Assembly: GCA_947373775.1 (NCBI GenBank) | Contig: CANBZE010000136.1 | Span: 1 to 5,923 of the forward strand | DNA length: 5,923 nt | DNA from: Alphaproteobacteria bacterium | GTDB lineage: Bacteria; Pseudomonadota; Alphaproteobacteria; Micropepsales; Micropepsaceae | Reading direction: 5' to 3' | In this document: piece by piece, positions 5,841 to 5,923 of the stretch | How the letters are laid out: every line of letters starts with the position of its first letter | Numbering within the stretch: the stretch's first letter is position 1 | Program-made: the position numbers and the translations under genes | Notes under the pieces: generated by a model | What the model was told of the DNA's origin: nothing | Seen by the model: only the letters and a program-made list of their open reading frames with translations | Database searches by the model: none

Positions 5841-5923
5841 ATGACCAAGCGCATGATGATCGACGCCAACCACCCGGAAGAAACACGGGTGGTCATTCTC
5901 GACGGTTCCAAGGTCGAGGAATT
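5841..5923 (+). CDS. rne: Ribonuclease E, N-terminal 27 codons; runs off the right edge
   Basis: RNase E is the essential endonuclease that starts mRNA decay and matures rRNA and tRNA, usually as the scaffold of the degradosome at the inner membrane. Only the first 27 residues are here: MTKRMMIDANHPEE, then TRVVILDGSKVEE. They match the conserved RNase E/G start (E. coli: MKRMLINATQQEELRVALVDG), with the alphaproteobacterial HPEETRVV form. The ATG at 5841 has GGAG at 5831-5834, six bases upstream. The S1, sensor and DNase-I-like catalytic domains lie beyond the window, so RNase G cannot be excluded from this fragment alone; the long leader and the neighbouring amidase/PBP1A/prfB genes favour rne. 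Confidence 0.88.
   Translation, partial: MTKRMMIDANHPEETRVVILDGSKVEE

Noticed and set aside
5624..5911. Minus-strand open frame opposite the rne leader and start
   Set aside because: It is antisense to the rne start, has no family resemblance, and its translation is low in information.

Overview
The window looks like core chromosome of a GC-rich alphaproteobacterium. The protein families, the long class A PBP with its alphaproteobacterial-style layout, and the gene order amidase - PBP1A - prfB next to rne all fit that class; I recall this order from other alphaproteobacteria but cannot search here. I cannot name the genus. I see no insertion sequence, CRISPR array, tRNA, rRNA or phage gene.

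Layout. Three genes read leftward: a periplasmic N-acetylmuramoyl-L-alanine amidase with an AMIN domain (4670-3321), the bifunctional peptidoglycan synthase PBP1A (3260-795), and the 5' two thirds of prfB, peptide chain release factor 2 (670 to the left edge). Two genes read rightward: a PKHD-type 2-oxoglutarate/Fe(II) hydroxylase of the YbiX/PiuC family (4763-5428) and the first 27 codons of rne, ribonuclease E (5841 to the right edge). The amidase and hydroxylase diverge from a 92-nt promoter region.

How they work together. The amidase and PBP1A are a cell-wall pair: one cuts stem peptides from glycan strands in the periplasm, the other polymerises and cross-links new strands at the inner membrane. 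prfB and rne are translation and RNA-decay housekeeping genes. Both are homeostatic genes in model bacteria, and both carry visible regulatory sequence here.

Regulation is the most interesting part. prfB contains a complete +1 programmed frameshift site (AGGAGG, CAT, CTT, TGA, C), so only the 23-codon start and the downstream frame joined together encode RF2. Between PBP1A and prfB lie four alternating copies of TGGCCCG/CGGGCCA plus a bulged 13-bp hairpin that would sit at the very 5' end of a prfB transcript from the predicted promoter. The 412-nt gap before rne holds a perfect TATAAT box, a leader of about 380 nt with at least three well-formed stem-loops, three copies of CCCTGACC, and an overlapping upstream ORF. 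That is the shape of an autoregulated rne leader, like the 361-nt one in E. coli, but with unrelated sequence as far as I can see.

Long open frames opposite PBP1A and the amidase are GC-driven shadows and are not annotated. No clearly new multi-gene system is present; the new material is in the non-coding leaders.
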